DNA of 40,311 nucleotides from Muribaculaceae bacterium (GCA_017405965.1 JAFQZK010000008.1:1-40311); one strand, 5' to 3'. Positions 24,256 to 33,171 are shown, counted from the stretch's first letter. Numbers and translations: made by a program. The notes: a model not told the origin generated them from the sequence alone.

Positions 24256-24392
24256 CTCGCCCCCACGCCAAGGCGCCAAGACGCGAAGAATTATTAGGAT
24301 TGCTCGCTTGGGCTCGCAAGAAATCAAAAAAAACGTTTTATGCCATCCGCACTCATTAACCTTTAACCTGCTCGCTGGCGCGAGCATCCCTG
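24246..24392. repeat. 147-bp inverted repeat C, left copy
   Basis: Near-perfect reverse complement of 26471-26617, with about five mismatches. The pair encloses FISUMP gene 2 together with its promoter and terminator. Within it, GCTCGC-TGGC-GCGAGC forms a hairpin whose loop reads the same way on the plus strand in both copies, although the flanks are inverted. Confidence 0.88.
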
Positions 24393-24431
24393 AGGAAGCC
24401 AATTCGTTTTATTCGTATAATTCGTAGTTTT

Positions 24432-24463
24432 TTTGGCTTTTATCTGATAAATCATTATCTTTG
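24432..24463 (+). promoter_or_regulatory. Promoter of FISUMP gene 2
   Basis: TTTG (24432-24435), 20-nt spacer, TATCTTTG (24456-24463). It lies inside the inverted-repeat pair C. Confidence 0.75.
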
Positions 24464-24507
24464 CAGGTGAATAAACCACAATAAACTAAATAAAAATCTA
24501 TTGTATT

Positions 24508-26298
24508 ATGAAGAAAATCCTGCAAATACTCTTTTTGCTGCTGGGAGTGCTGATGCTTCCTGCCGCAGCCCACGCTCAGGGCATCTACGGTGACGTGAAC
24601 GGCGACCAAGAGGTCAATATTGCCGATGTGAACGCCGTCATCGATATCATCCTGGATGGTTCTGAGTCATCAGCCGCTGCCGATGTCAATGGCGACGGCG
24701 AAATCAACATTGCCGATGTCAATACCATCATCGACATCATCCTGGGCGGAGGTGCCCCCAACCCCGACGACCACGAGTACGTTGACCTGGGCCTGCCCAG
24801 CGGCACGCTGTGGGCCACGTGCAACATCGGCGCCAGCAGCCCCGAGGAATTTGGCGACCACTACGCCTGGGGCGAGACCGAGACCAAGGAGGGCAACTAT
24901 AACTGGAACACCTACAAGTGGTGCGAAGGCAATGAATGGTCGATGACGAAGTACGATCCCACTAAATTCTGGATTTACGACGAGATTGAACTGGAACTCG
25001 CCGATGATGCGGCCTTCGTGAACTGGGGCCCGTCATGGCGCATGCCGTCGGCCCAGCAGTACGATGAGTTGTGCGTTTTCTGCACATGGCATTGGACTAC
25101 AAGGAAAGGCGTGAACGGCAACTTGGTTACCGGTCCCAATGGGAACAGCATCTTCTTGCCCGCGGCAGGCTACCGCAGTACAACCTCGGTGACCCATGAG
25201 GGCAAAAGGGGCTACTATTGGTCGCGCACGGTCGACTACAGCCAAGCACAATATGCCTACGGTTTAAGCTTCGAATCGGATGATCCGCATTTTTACCCCC
25301 AGATTGTCGGCCGCCGCGCCGGATTTACCGTCCGTGCCGTGTACGTGTCGACGGCCGATGAGCGTGCCCTTCACATCAAGCAGCAAAGTCTTGACTTTGG
25401 TCGGGTGTTCAACGGTGTGACACGCTACGACCAACTGACCATCATCAATAACACCAACCAGGCCGTGACCTTGACGGTCGTTACCGATGAGCCGTTCATG
25501 CTGAAACAGGGCAGTGGCAGCGCTTCGAGCATCACTGTCGAGGTAGCGGGCAATGCCATCGCCCCAGTGACTGTGATGTTCACAGCGGGCAATCCTGGCG
25601 AATTCAACGGCAATGTGACCTTCCAGTGCCCTGCACTCGATGGAGGCCAAAGCGTTATTCCGGTTCGTGCGCGTGTCATCACCGGCGACGCTGACGAGCA
25701 CCAATACGTTGACTTGGGCCTGCCCAGCGGCACGCTGTGGGCCACATGCAACATCGGTGCCTTCAAACCCGAGGACTACGGCGACTACTTCGCCTGGGGC
25801 GAGACCTCACCCAAGGATTATTACAGTTGGGACACCTACAAGTGGTACAAGAGTGGCATCAACCACTCGGGATTCACTAAGTACTGCAACGACGACCTCC
25901 TCGGCTACAACGGTTTTGTCGATGACAAGACCGAGCTGGGGCTTGCCGACGATGCCGCCTATGTGAACTGGGGACCGTCGTGGCGCATGCCCACCTATGA
26001 GCAGTTAGAGGAGTTGCACAACTACACTGCCCGCTCCTGGAAGCAGGTGAACGGCGTGTACGGCGTGCAGATTACCGGCCCCAATGGCAACACCCTGTTC
26101 ATGCCTGCTGCAGGCCTCCGCGCCGGCAGTCAAAACGTGGATAGAGGCTGGTCTGGCCAATATTGGTCAACCAGCATCGACGAGGAACTCCCGAACAGTG
26201 GAATCTTCTTCACCTTCTATTCCGAAGACTGGTACTTCTTCTACACCAAGCGTTGCTACGGCAATACCATCCGCCCCGTGCGCGCCACCAACAACTAG
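24508..26298 (+). CDS. Secreted dockerin-like protein with two FISUMP domains and an ASH/HYDIN-like Ig domain
   Basis: 596 aa. Signal peptide at 1 to about 24. Two dockerin-type calcium-loop repeats follow at residues 28-51 (GDVNGDQEVNIADVN) and 58-81 (ADVNGDGEINIADVN), both of the IADVN/DIIL class. FISUMP domain 1 is at about 89-280, an Ig-like ASH/HYDIN-type domain at about 288-392 (SLDFGRVFNGVTRYDQLTI), and FISUMP domain 2 at about 398-596. The N-terminal dockerin position is unusual; in cellulosomal enzymes it is mostly C-terminal. DNA of the two FISUMP starts (near 24783 and 25708) is almost identical. The whole unit sits between 147-bp inverted repeats. Ligand and location (secreted or surface) are unknown. 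Confidence 0.85.
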   Translation: MKKILQILFLLLGVLMLPAAAHAQGIYGDVNGDQEVNIADVNAVIDIILDGSESSAAADVNGDGEINIADVNTIIDIILGGGAPNPDDHEYVDLGLPSGTLWATCNIGASSPEEFGDHYAWGETETKEGNYNWNTYKWCEGNEWSMTKYDPTKFWIYDEIELELADDAAFVNWGPSWRMPSAQQYDELCVFCTWHWTTRKGVNGNLVTGPNGNSIFLPAAGYRSTTSVTHEGKRGYYWSRTVDYSQAQYAYGLSFESDDPHFYPQIVGRRAGFTVRAVYVSTADERALHIKQQSLDFGRVFNGVTRYDQLTIINNTNQAVTLTVVTDEPFMLKQGSGSASSITVEVAGNAIAPVTVMFTAGNPGEFNGNVTFQCPALDGGQSVIPVRARVITGDADEHQYVDLGLPSGTLWATCNIGAFKPEDYGDYFAWGETSPKDYYSWDTYKWYKSGINHSGFTKYCNDDLLGYNGFVDDKTELGLADDAAYVNWGPSWRMPTYEQLEELHNYTARSWKQVNGVYGVQITGPNGNTLFMPAAGLRAGSQNVDRGWSGQYWSTSIDEELPNSGIFFTFYSEDWYFFYTKRCYGNTIRPVRATNN

Positions 26299-26358
26299 TA
26301 CCCTCTCCCCTGCACCAAGGGACGAACGTCGCTTGCCGACACCTAACACCTAAATGAT

Positions 26359-26400
26359 ATGAGCCCCGAAAGCCATTTGCCAGCTTTCGGGGCTCATCTT
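26359..26400 (+). terminator. Terminator after FISUMP gene 2
   Basis: Perfect 15-bp stem (26359-26373 with 26383-26397) and a nine-base loop, followed by CTTTTC. Core CCCCGAAAG is shared with the hairpin after FISUMP gene 1 (9630-9675). Confidence 0.75.
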
Positions 26401-26470
26401 TTCGTCCGCTCACCAAAAAAAACTACGAATTACACTTTTTTGAAACTACGAATTACACGAATGGCATCCG

Positions 26471-26617
26471 CAGGGATGCTCGCTGGCGCGAGCAGGTTAA
26501 AGGTTAATGAGTGCGGATGGCATAAAACGTTTTTTTTGATTTCTTGCGAGCCCAAGCGAGCAATCCTAATAATTCTTCGCGTCTTGGCGCCTTGGCGTGG
26601 GGGCGAACGCGGATGCC
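26471..26617. repeat. 147-bp inverted repeat C, right copy
   Basis: Inverted partner of 24246-24392. It reads through CTTCGCGTCTTGGCGCC and CCTTGGCGTGGG words and ends in GGATGCC, where the 52-bp repeat at 26613 begins. Confidence 0.88.
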
Positions 26618-26664
26618 TCACTAATCACTAATCTCTAAACTCTAATCTGCGAGCAACGCGAGCA
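26613..26664. repeat. 52-bp intergenic repeat, copy 2
   Basis: Same layout as 197-248, ending in TGCGAGCAACGCGAGCA; the first bases overlap the end of repeat C. Confidence 0.75.
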
Positions 26665-26720
26665 TTACCTGTTGTTTGAAAATAGTGTCGGCCACGCCAA
26701 GGCGAGGCCCTACAGTGCAG

Positions 26721-26802
26721 ATGCCTCATTAAACACTAAACTCTAAACATTATGCACGGGCGAAGCCCGTTTGAAACCTCTAAACTGCGAGCAACGCGAG
26801 CA
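26721..26802. repeat. 52-bp intergenic repeat, copy 3, with a hairpin insertion
   Basis: Begins ATGCCTCATTAAACACTAAA and ends GCGAGCAACGCGAGCA. About 30 bases are inserted between, including the hairpin ACGGGCGAAGCCCGT. It ends three bases before the stop of the BspA-like gene at 26805. Confidence 0.72.
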
Positions 26803-26804
26803 TT

Positions 26805-28028
26805 TTAATCCCAATTATTGCTCATCATGAAGTGGATCAGGGCGGTAACGTCGCTGATGTTGATGTCGTTGTCCAGGTTCACATTGGCATTACTCAGGTT
26901 GATGCCCGAAGCATCCCCTGTGAGCAGGTAGTCGATCAGGACCGTCACATCGCTGATGTTCACATGGCCATCATCGTTCACGTCGCCGCGCAGGACGGCA
27001 CTTCGGTCGGTGAAGTAGCCGGGGAGGGTTGGGCCGCCGTCGATGCGGGCATAGGTCTTGTCGGTGAAATCGGAATTGTAGGTCGTGCCCTTGCCGCCCA
27101 CCAACCTATTGCAGTCCTTGAACATGTTGGTGGAGAATGTGACATCCCTGGTAAACCAACCCCTGCTGACATAGACGGTAGTCAGATTCGAACAGGACTC
27201 AAACATCGAGCCCATATTTGTCACATTGACCGTGTTGAATTTGGTCAAGTCAAGGCTCGTCAAGCCCCGGCAGCCACCGAACATCAATGCCATATTGGTC
27301 ACTTGAGACGTGCCGAAGTTGCTCACATCAAGGCTTGTCAGACTCTCGCAGTCACAGAACATGTAGCTCATGTCGGTCACGAGGTCGGTGTTGAATTGGC
27401 TGACGTCAAGGCTCGTGAGACTTTCTAAGTCATAGAACATGGCGAACATGTCGGTCACGCTGGCGGTATTGAAACTGCTCACGTCGAGGCTTCTCAGATT
27501 CGTGCAGAATTCAAACATGGCACTCATGTCGGTTACCTTCGAGGTGTTGAAACTGCTCAGGTCGAGCGTCTCCAACCCTAGACAGGAATCAAACATAGCA
27601 GACATCGTTTTCACGTTCGAAGTGTTGAAACGGCTCAAGTCGAGACTCGTCAAACTATAACAGTAATAGAACATGAAAGCCATATCGGTTACCGCGCTGG
27701 TGTTCAGGTGGTCGATGCCGGTAATGGTCTGTAGATGATACATGTCACCAAACCATCCGTGTGTCGAAGTCGGGCGAGCATTGGCAAACGACGAGTCAAA
27801 AACTGCCGCGGTGACATTGTTGTAGTAATCGGCCCAGCCGGGGACATCGTCACCCGTGTTCATGTCGAAGGTGGCGCCAGGACGTGTGCTGCGATAGTTG
27901 TCGTAGTAGAACGTCAGCGTCGTGTTCCCTGGCGTGTAGCAGGCATAGGCCTCGGCAGCGCTGGCACCGAGGGCACACATCATGGCCGCAATCAAGACGA
28001 CCAGCCATAAGCGTATGGTTTTTTTCAT
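26805..28028 (-). CDS. BspA-like (DUF285) leucine-rich surface protein with C-terminal dockerin-like pair
   Basis: 407 aa from ATG 28028. A longer frame would start with TTG inside the -7 box and is rejected. Signal peptide at about 1-27. Residues about 85-320 are DUF285-type repeats with the pattern NTS-VTDM--MF--C--L-SLDLS-FNT, about eight copies, as in BspA adhesins. The C terminus (about 348-407) holds two calcium-loop repeats: GDVNDDGHVNISDVT and NVNLDNDINISDVT, the ISDVT class. The second loop is less regular. Probably a secreted or surface-displayed binding protein; BspA relatives bind fibronectin or other bacteria, but the ligand here is unknown. Confidence 0.85.
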   Translation of the reverse strand: MKKTIRLWLVVLIAAMMCALGASAAEAYACYTPGNTTLTFYYDNYRSTRPGATFDMNTGDDVPGWADYYNNVTAAVFDSSFANARPTSTHGWFGDMYHLQTITGIDHLNTSAVTDMAFMFYYCYSLTSLDLSRFNTSNVKTMSAMFDSCLGLETLDLSSFNTSKVTDMSAMFEFCTNLRSLDVSSFNTASVTDMFAMFYDLESLTSLDVSQFNTDLVTDMSYMFCDCESLTSLDVSNFGTSQVTNMALMFGGCRGLTSLDLTKFNTVNVTNMGSMFESCSNLTTVYVSRGWFTRDVTFSTNMFKDCNRLVGGKGTTYNSDFTDKTYARIDGGPTLPGYFTDRSAVLRGDVNDDGHVNISDVTVLIDYLLTGDASGINLSNANVNLDNDINISDVTALIHFMMSNNWD

Positions 28029-28067
28029 AATTATCTGCGTTGAAAGGGTTAATGATGTAACTTGTCG

Positions 28068-28075
28068 CAAATATA
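28068..28075 (-). promoter_or_regulatory. -7 box of the BspA-like gene at 26805
   Basis: Minus strand TATATTTG followed by CG, 39 nt before ATG 28028. It overlaps the alternative TTG start, which therefore cannot be used. Confidence 0.65.
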
Positions 28076-28195
28076 GTGAAAAATTTTGTCTTTTACCCTC
28101 AAGAAGCGCCGAATCCTTGTTCGACGACCTCGGCCAGCCATCATCATATACTGAAACCTAACCAACACTTTTACACAAACAACAGGAACAAGATG

Positions 28196-28273
28196 TGCGG
28201 ATGCCAATTAGTTAAATTAGCGTAATTCGTAGTTTTTTTCGTCCGTTTCGTCCGCGTGTATGCGGATGCCTCT
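28196..28273. repeat. Inverted repeat B, right copy
   Basis: Inverted partner of 24178-24255. It continues directly into the 52-bp repeat copy 4 (28266-28317), so the repeat modules are joined end to end. Confidence 0.75.
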
Positions 28274-28317
28274 CTAAACACTAAACTCTAATCTCTAATC
28301 TGCGAGCAAAGCGAGCA
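28266..28317. repeat. 52-bp intergenic repeat, copy 4
   Basis: Starts ATGCCTCTCTAAACACTAAA and ends TGCGAGCAAAGCGAGCA, one change from the other copies in the last word. Confidence 0.72.
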
Positions 28318-28385
28318 TATATTGTCTAATTGTTTTACACTTTTTCGGTTTTTTGCTGATGGTGGGTGTTTTTGTCGAAAAAATA

Positions 28386-28417
28386 TTTGTTTTCTTACTC
28401 GATTATATGCAACTTTG
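28386..28417 (+). promoter_or_regulatory. Probable promoter of the LRR/dockerin/FISUMP gene
   Basis: TTTG (28386-28389), 20-nt spacer, CAACTTTG (28410-28417; one mismatch to TAnnTTTG), then a leader of about 30 nt to ATG 28455. Confidence 0.5.
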
Positions 28418-28454
28418 CGACAACAATTAACAACACGAAATACCCATAACAACG

Positions 28455-30497
28455 ATGAAAAGCTTGATTAAAACCATATTCCTGCTGCTGGCGCTGCTGT
28501 TGCCGGCCACTGCCGCCGCCCACGACATTGAAGTGGACGGCATCTACTACAACATCTACGGCAACGAAGCTGCAGTGACCTATGAAGGAGACGACTACGA
28601 CTCCAATCCCAACAGGTACAGCGGTGAGGTCTCTATTCCCGAAACGGTCACTTACGATGGTGTGACCTATGCGGTCACTGCCATTGACCCCGAAGCATTT
28701 TTTTACTGCAATTACATGACGAGCGTGACAATCCCGGGCTCCGTCACGAGGATCAACTTGTCGGCATTTTTGGGCTGCCGCGGTCTGAAGAGCATCACTA
28801 TCCCCGGCTCTGTCACCCACATCGATAGGCAGGCATTTGCATATTGCTCAAAGCTGACGGCCTTGGCAATCCCCGCCTCAGTCTCCTATATCGGCTATCG
28901 TGCGTTTGACGGCTGTACTGGCTTCCAGAGCATCACGGTAGATAGTGGTAACCGATGGTATGATTCCCGAGACAACTGCAATGCGCTTATCGAGACAGCA
29001 ACCAATACGCTGATTGCCGGCTGCAAGAACACAATTATTCCTAACACCGTCACCAGCATCGGGGACAATGCGTTTGATGGATTGACTGACTTGACGCACA
29101 TCACCATCCCCAATTCGGTCACCAGTATCGGCCATAACGCGTTTCATTCCTGCAAGAATCTTACGGAGATTACTATCCCCAACTCGGTCACCAGCATTGG
29201 CGGCTGCGCGTTTGCTTCCTGCTCAAGTCTGACGAGCGTGACCATTCCCAGTTCGGTTACCTTCATCGATTCCGCCCCGTTTGTCGGCTGCAGTGGCTTA
29301 ACGAGCATAGCCGTGGAGAGCGGTAACCCGAACTATGATTCCCGAGAGGACTGTAATGCGCTCATCGAGACGACAACCAATACGCTGATTGCCGGCTGCA
29401 AGAATACGATTATTCCTAACACCATCACCTTCATCGGCGGCTATGCGTTCTCCCTCTGCGCCGGCCTGATGAGCGTCACGATTCCGGCATCGGTCACCAG
29501 CATCGGGGAGAATGCGTTTTATAGCTGCAAGGACCTGATGGATGTGTATTGCCACATCACCAACCCCTCGAGCGTGATGGTGGAATATCACGCCTTCTAT
29601 TCTGATAATAACAATTCTGACCGTACGCTTCATGTGCCGTATGGGACGCTAGAAGCCTATCGAACCGACGAGAATTGGTATCCCTATTTCGGACAGATTG
29701 TGGAGATGGAGCCCGAAACAGATTTGAAAGGTGACGTGAACAATGACGGTGAGGTCAATATCGCCGACGTGAATGCCGCCGTCGATATCATCCTGGGTGG
29801 ATACGGTGATTTCCATGCCGCCGACGTGAACGGCGATGGCGAGGTTACCATTGCCGACATCAATGCCATCATGGACATCATCCTGGGTGGCGGCTCACCC
29901 TCACAGGATGACCACGAGTATGTTGACCTGGGCCTGCCCAGCGGCACGCTGTGGGCAACGTGCAACATCGGCGCCAACAGCCCCGAGGAGTATGGCGACT
30001 ACTTCGCCTGGGGTGAAACCGCACCCAAGGGGGACTTTACTTGGGAAACCTACAAGTGGTGCAACGGCTCTGACAGAACAATGACGAAGTACTGTACCAA
30101 GAGCAGTTACGGCACGATTGACAATAAGACGGAACTGGAACCCGAGGATGATGCCGCCTGTGCGTACTGGGGCTCGTCGTGGCGCATGCCCTCTCAGGAA
30201 CAGATTGATGAGCTGATGAGCCACTGCAGCCATCAGTCAACGACGCTGAACGGCGTGAACGGCATGTTGGTCACCGGACCCAACGGAAACTCCATTTTCC
30301 TGCCTTCCGCGGGCGCCATCGAGGGCAGCACACGCATGGATGCAGGTTTGTATGGCCACTATTGGTCGCGCACACTTGATCCTGACTCAAACCGCTTCGC
30401 CAACACCCTGTTCACCATTCCCGAAGCCCCGGGCGTGTATTACGGCCTGCGCGACCACGGTTTCTGCGTGCGCCCCGTGCGTGCCCCTCAGAATTAG
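28455..30497 (+). CDS. Secreted LRR_5 (BspA-like) protein with central dockerin-like pair and C-terminal FISUMP domain
   Basis: 680 aa. The signal peptide at about 1-22 is nearly identical to that of the next gene. Residues about 60-400 are LRR_5-type repeats (phrase TIPNSVTSIG--AF--C--L--I), broken by two islands with a YDSR--CNALIET phrase. A dockerin-like pair is at about 426-475 (GDVNNDGEVNIADVN and ADVNGDGEVTIADIN; IADVN class). A FISUMP domain is at about 488-680 (EYVDLGLPSGTLWATCNIGA to VRPVRA). Three module types in one protein make this the clearest product of domain shuffling in the window. Presumed to act outside the cell as an adhesin or binding protein; not tested. Confidence 0.85.
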   Translation: MKSLIKTIFLLLALLLPATAAAHDIEVDGIYYNIYGNEAAVTYEGDDYDSNPNRYSGEVSIPETVTYDGVTYAVTAIDPEAFFYCNYMTSVTIPGSVTRINLSAFLGCRGLKSITIPGSVTHIDRQAFAYCSKLTALAIPASVSYIGYRAFDGCTGFQSITVDSGNRWYDSRDNCNALIETATNTLIAGCKNTIIPNTVTSIGDNAFDGLTDLTHITIPNSVTSIGHNAFHSCKNLTEITIPNSVTSIGGCAFASCSSLTSVTIPSSVTFIDSAPFVGCSGLTSIAVESGNPNYDSREDCNALIETTTNTLIAGCKNTIIPNTITFIGGYAFSLCAGLMSVTIPASVTSIGENAFYSCKDLMDVYCHITNPSSVMVEYHAFYSDNNNSDRTLHVPYGTLEAYRTDENWYPYFGQIVEMEPETDLKGDVNNDGEVNIADVNAAVDIILGGYGDFHAADVNGDGEVTIADINAIMDIILGGGSPSQDDHEYVDLGLPSGTLWATCNIGANSPEEYGDYFAWGETAPKGDFTWETYKWCNGSDRTMTKYCTKSSYGTIDNKTELEPEDDAACAYWGSSWRMPSQEQIDELMSHCSHQSTTLNGVNGMLVTGPNGNSIFLPSAGAIEGSTRMDAGLYGHYWSRTLDPDSNRFANTLFTIPEAPGVYYGLRDHGFCVRPVRAPQN

Positions 30498-30582
30498 CAC
30501 CATCGGACAGGCGCCGAGATGCGTCCTGTTATGCTGACCGATTTTGAGACAATAAATAAAACGCAATAACACCTAAACGACA

Positions 30583-33078
30583 ATGAAAAGCTTGATTAAA
30601 ACCATACTCCTGCTGCTGGCGCTGCTGCTGCCGGCCAATGCCACTGCCGCCAACTACGATTTTGAGGTGGGCGGCATCTACTACAATTATCTCGATGTCC
30701 AGGGCACTGTCGAAGTCACATTATCTCCCGACCGATACTCCGGCAACGTGACCATTCCCGCCACTGTCACCCACGACGGCAGCACCTACTCGGTTACGGC
30801 TATCGGCTACTACGCGTTCTCGGACTGTCGCAACTTGACGGGCGTAACCATCCCTAACTCCGTCATCTCTATCGGCAGCCATGCGTTCAGCTATAGTAAT
30901 AGCCTGACCAGCATCGTCATCCCGGGTTCGGTCACCACCATTGAGGAGTCGGCCTTTTCTGGCTGCGAAGGTCTGACGAGCATGACCATCCCCAAGTCGG
31001 TCACCTCCATTGGCGAGAATTTATTCTATTCCTGTGAGAACCTGGTGAGCCTCGTCGTGGCAAGCGGTAACCCGACCTTCGACTCCCGCAACAATTGCAA
31101 TGCCATCATCGAGACGGCAACCAACACATTGGCAGTGGGTTGCAAGGGCACAGTCATCCCCAATACCGTCACAGCTATCGGCCGCAATGCTTTCAGCGGC
31201 TGTTCCTCCATGACGAGCATTACCATCCCGAACTCCATTATCACCATCGGCGACAGGGCGTTCTCTTCCTGCGATGGCTTGACGAGCGTGACCATCCCTA
31301 ACTCCGTCACCACCCTGGGCGACCAAGCCTTCGCCAGCTGCAGTGGCCTGAGGAGCGTAAACATCGGCAGTTCGGTCACCACCATCGGCAATGAAACGTT
31401 CTCCTACTGCTATAACTTGCCGAGCGTAACCATCCCCAACTCCGTCATCACCATCGGCGAGGGGGCGTTCTATAATTGCTACGGTTTGACGAGCGTGAAC
31501 TTCGGCAACTCGGTCACCACCATTGGCAATGAAGCTTTCCTATTCTGCAAAGGCCTGACGAACGTGACCATCCCTAACTCGGTCACCACCCTCGGCGACG
31601 AAGCATTCCGGAACTGTACTGGCTTGAGGAACTTTACCCTCGGCAACTCGGTTACCACCATCGGCCAGAATGTGTTCGAGAATTGCCCCAGCCTGACGAG
31701 CATGGTCATCCCCAGCTCGGTTAAATCTATTGGGGCGGGAATATTCATCTCCTGTGATAACCTGTCGAGCATCGTCGTGGAGAGCGGCAACACGGCCTAC
31801 GATTCCCGCAACAATTGCAATGCCATCATCGAGAAGTCAAGCAATACCCTGGTTGCAGGTTGTAAAAACACGGTCATCCCGGCCACTGTCACCACAATCG
31901 GCGGTCAAGCATTTGCGGGGTGTCACGGCTTGACGAGCATCATCATCCCGAGTTCGGTGACCACCATTGGCAAACGGGCATTCTGTAGCTGCTCAAGCCT
32001 GACAAGCGTGACCATCCCAGGCTCTGTCATTTCCATTGGCTACTGGGCGTTCATGTATACCCCCTGGCTTGACAACCAGCCTGACGGGGTTGTGTATGCC
32101 GGATTGGTCGCTTATACATACAAGGGCCCGTCGCCCCAAGTGATTGTTCTGAAAGACGGTACGACGGGTATAGCCGATGAAGCATTCTCTTGGGAAACCA
32201 ACCTGAGGCGCGTGACAATCCCTAATTCAGTAAAAGTCATTGGCAGCAGCGCGTTTTCTAGCTGCAGCAGCCTGGAGGACATAACCATCCCCAGTTCCGT
32301 TAAAACCATCGGCAAGTTGGCATTCTGCCAATGCAAGAACTTGACGAGCGTGACTGTTCCCAGCACAGTGACGACCATCGGCAAGGGGCCATTCTCGGGT
32401 TGCGACAACCTGACAAGCCTCGTCGTGGCAAGCGGCAACACGACCTACGATTCTCGCGACAATTGCAATGCCATCATCGAGACGGCTACCAATACCTTGA
32501 TTGGGGGCTCTGCAGGCACGATTATTCCTAACACCGTCACAGCGATTGGTCCCCAGGCTTTTTATTATTTCGACAGCATAGCGAGCATCGTCATTCCCAG
32601 CTCCGTCACCTCCATTGGCGACGAGGCGTTCTTGTACTGCGGAGGCCTGACGAGCTTGACCATCCCGCGCTCGGTCACCACTATCGGAATCTTTACTTTC
32701 ACCAGCTGCTGGAAACTGACCGATGTGTACTGTTACATCACCGACCCCTCGAGCTTGTCGGTCGAGTATGATTTCTTCAATGTTTTTGTCAGTTATAACG
32801 GTTTTGACTATTCCGGTCGCACGCTGCATGTGCCTCACGGCACGGCCGACGCCTATCGGGCCAACGACTATTGGTATCCATTTTTCGGGCAGATTGTGGA
32901 CGACCTCATGAAGGGTGACGTGAACATTGACGGCGAAATCAATATCGCCGACGTGAATTCGGCCATCGACATGGTTCTGCATGGGGCCTATGACAACCTC
33001 GGAGACGTCAACGGCGACGGCGAGGTCAATATCGCCGACATCAACACCATTATCGACATCATCCTGAGCAGCGACTGA
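30583..33078 (+). CDS. Secreted LRR_5 (BspA-like) protein with C-terminal dockerin-like pair
   Basis: 831 aa. It shares its first 27 bases and signal peptide with the gene at 28455 except one base, and lies 85 bp downstream of it, so the two are tandem paralogues. Residues about 50-760 are about 24 LRR_5 repeats (VTIPNSVTTIG--AF--C--L), interrupted by islands with YDSRNNCNAIIET. The C terminus has two calcium-loop repeats at about 777-800 (GDVNIDGEINIADVN) and 806-829 (GDVNGDGEVNIADIN), IADVN class; the protein ends just after the second helix. There is no FISUMP domain, so it differs from its paralogue by loss or gain of that module. No promoter is clear; read-through from 28455 is possible. 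Confidence 0.85.
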   Translation: MKSLIKTILLLLALLLPANATAANYDFEVGGIYYNYLDVQGTVEVTLSPDRYSGNVTIPATVTHDGSTYSVTAIGYYAFSDCRNLTGVTIPNSVISIGSHAFSYSNSLTSIVIPGSVTTIEESAFSGCEGLTSMTIPKSVTSIGENLFYSCENLVSLVVASGNPTFDSRNNCNAIIETATNTLAVGCKGTVIPNTVTAIGRNAFSGCSSMTSITIPNSIITIGDRAFSSCDGLTSVTIPNSVTTLGDQAFASCSGLRSVNIGSSVTTIGNETFSYCYNLPSVTIPNSVITIGEGAFYNCYGLTSVNFGNSVTTIGNEAFLFCKGLTNVTIPNSVTTLGDEAFRNCTGLRNFTLGNSVTTIGQNVFENCPSLTSMVIPSSVKSIGAGIFISCDNLSSIVVESGNTAYDSRNNCNAIIEKSSNTLVAGCKNTVIPATVTTIGGQAFAGCHGLTSIIIPSSVTTIGKRAFCSCSSLTSVTIPGSVISIGYWAFMYTPWLDNQPDGVVYAGLVAYTYKGPSPQVIVLKDGTTGIADEAFSWETNLRRVTIPNSVKVIGSSAFSSCSSLEDITIPSSVKTIGKLAFCQCKNLTSVTVPSTVTTIGKGPFSGCDNLTSLVVASGNTTYDSRDNCNAIIETATNTLIGGSAGTIIPNTVTAIGPQAFYYFDSIASIVIPSSVTSIGDEAFLYCGGLTSLTIPRSVTTIGIFTFTSCWKLTDVYCYITDPSSLSVEYDFFNVFVSYNGFDYSGRTLHVPHGTADAYRANDYWYPFFGQIVDDLMKGDVNIDGEINIADVNSAIDMVLHGAYDNLGDVNGDGEVNIADINTIIDIILSSD

Positions 33079-33171
33079 TCTTCCTCATAGGAAGCCCCCG
33101 GACTATATCGATTCCACACCATCGGTGTCCAGTAAAATGCGAAAAATGCAGACCGTAGACCTGCTCGTCTG

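Noticed and set aside
23288-24427. Long plus-strand frame opposite the AtoE gene, with a C-terminal part that also appears at 26430-26621
   Set aside because: The first part is antisense shadow; the shared part is only the translated 147-bp inverted repeat.
24246-26617. Promoter-inversion phase switch
   Set aside because: The promoter, gene and terminator all lie between the arms, so inversion would not separate them, and no invertase gene is in the window.
26805-28070. Longer version of the BspA-like gene beginning at TTG 28068-28070
   Set aside because: The TTG overlaps the -7 box, so it is not transcribed; ATG 28028 gives a proper signal peptide.
24508-33078. A true cellulosome locus
   Set aside because: No cohesin or scaffoldin is present and the glycoside hydrolases lack dockerins; only dockerin-like repeats on LRR and FISUMP proteins are seen.
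30583-33078. CRISPR-like or DNA-level tandem repeat array
   Set aside because: The periodicity of about 69 bases comes from LRR_5 codons with variable sequence, not from identical repeats and spacers.
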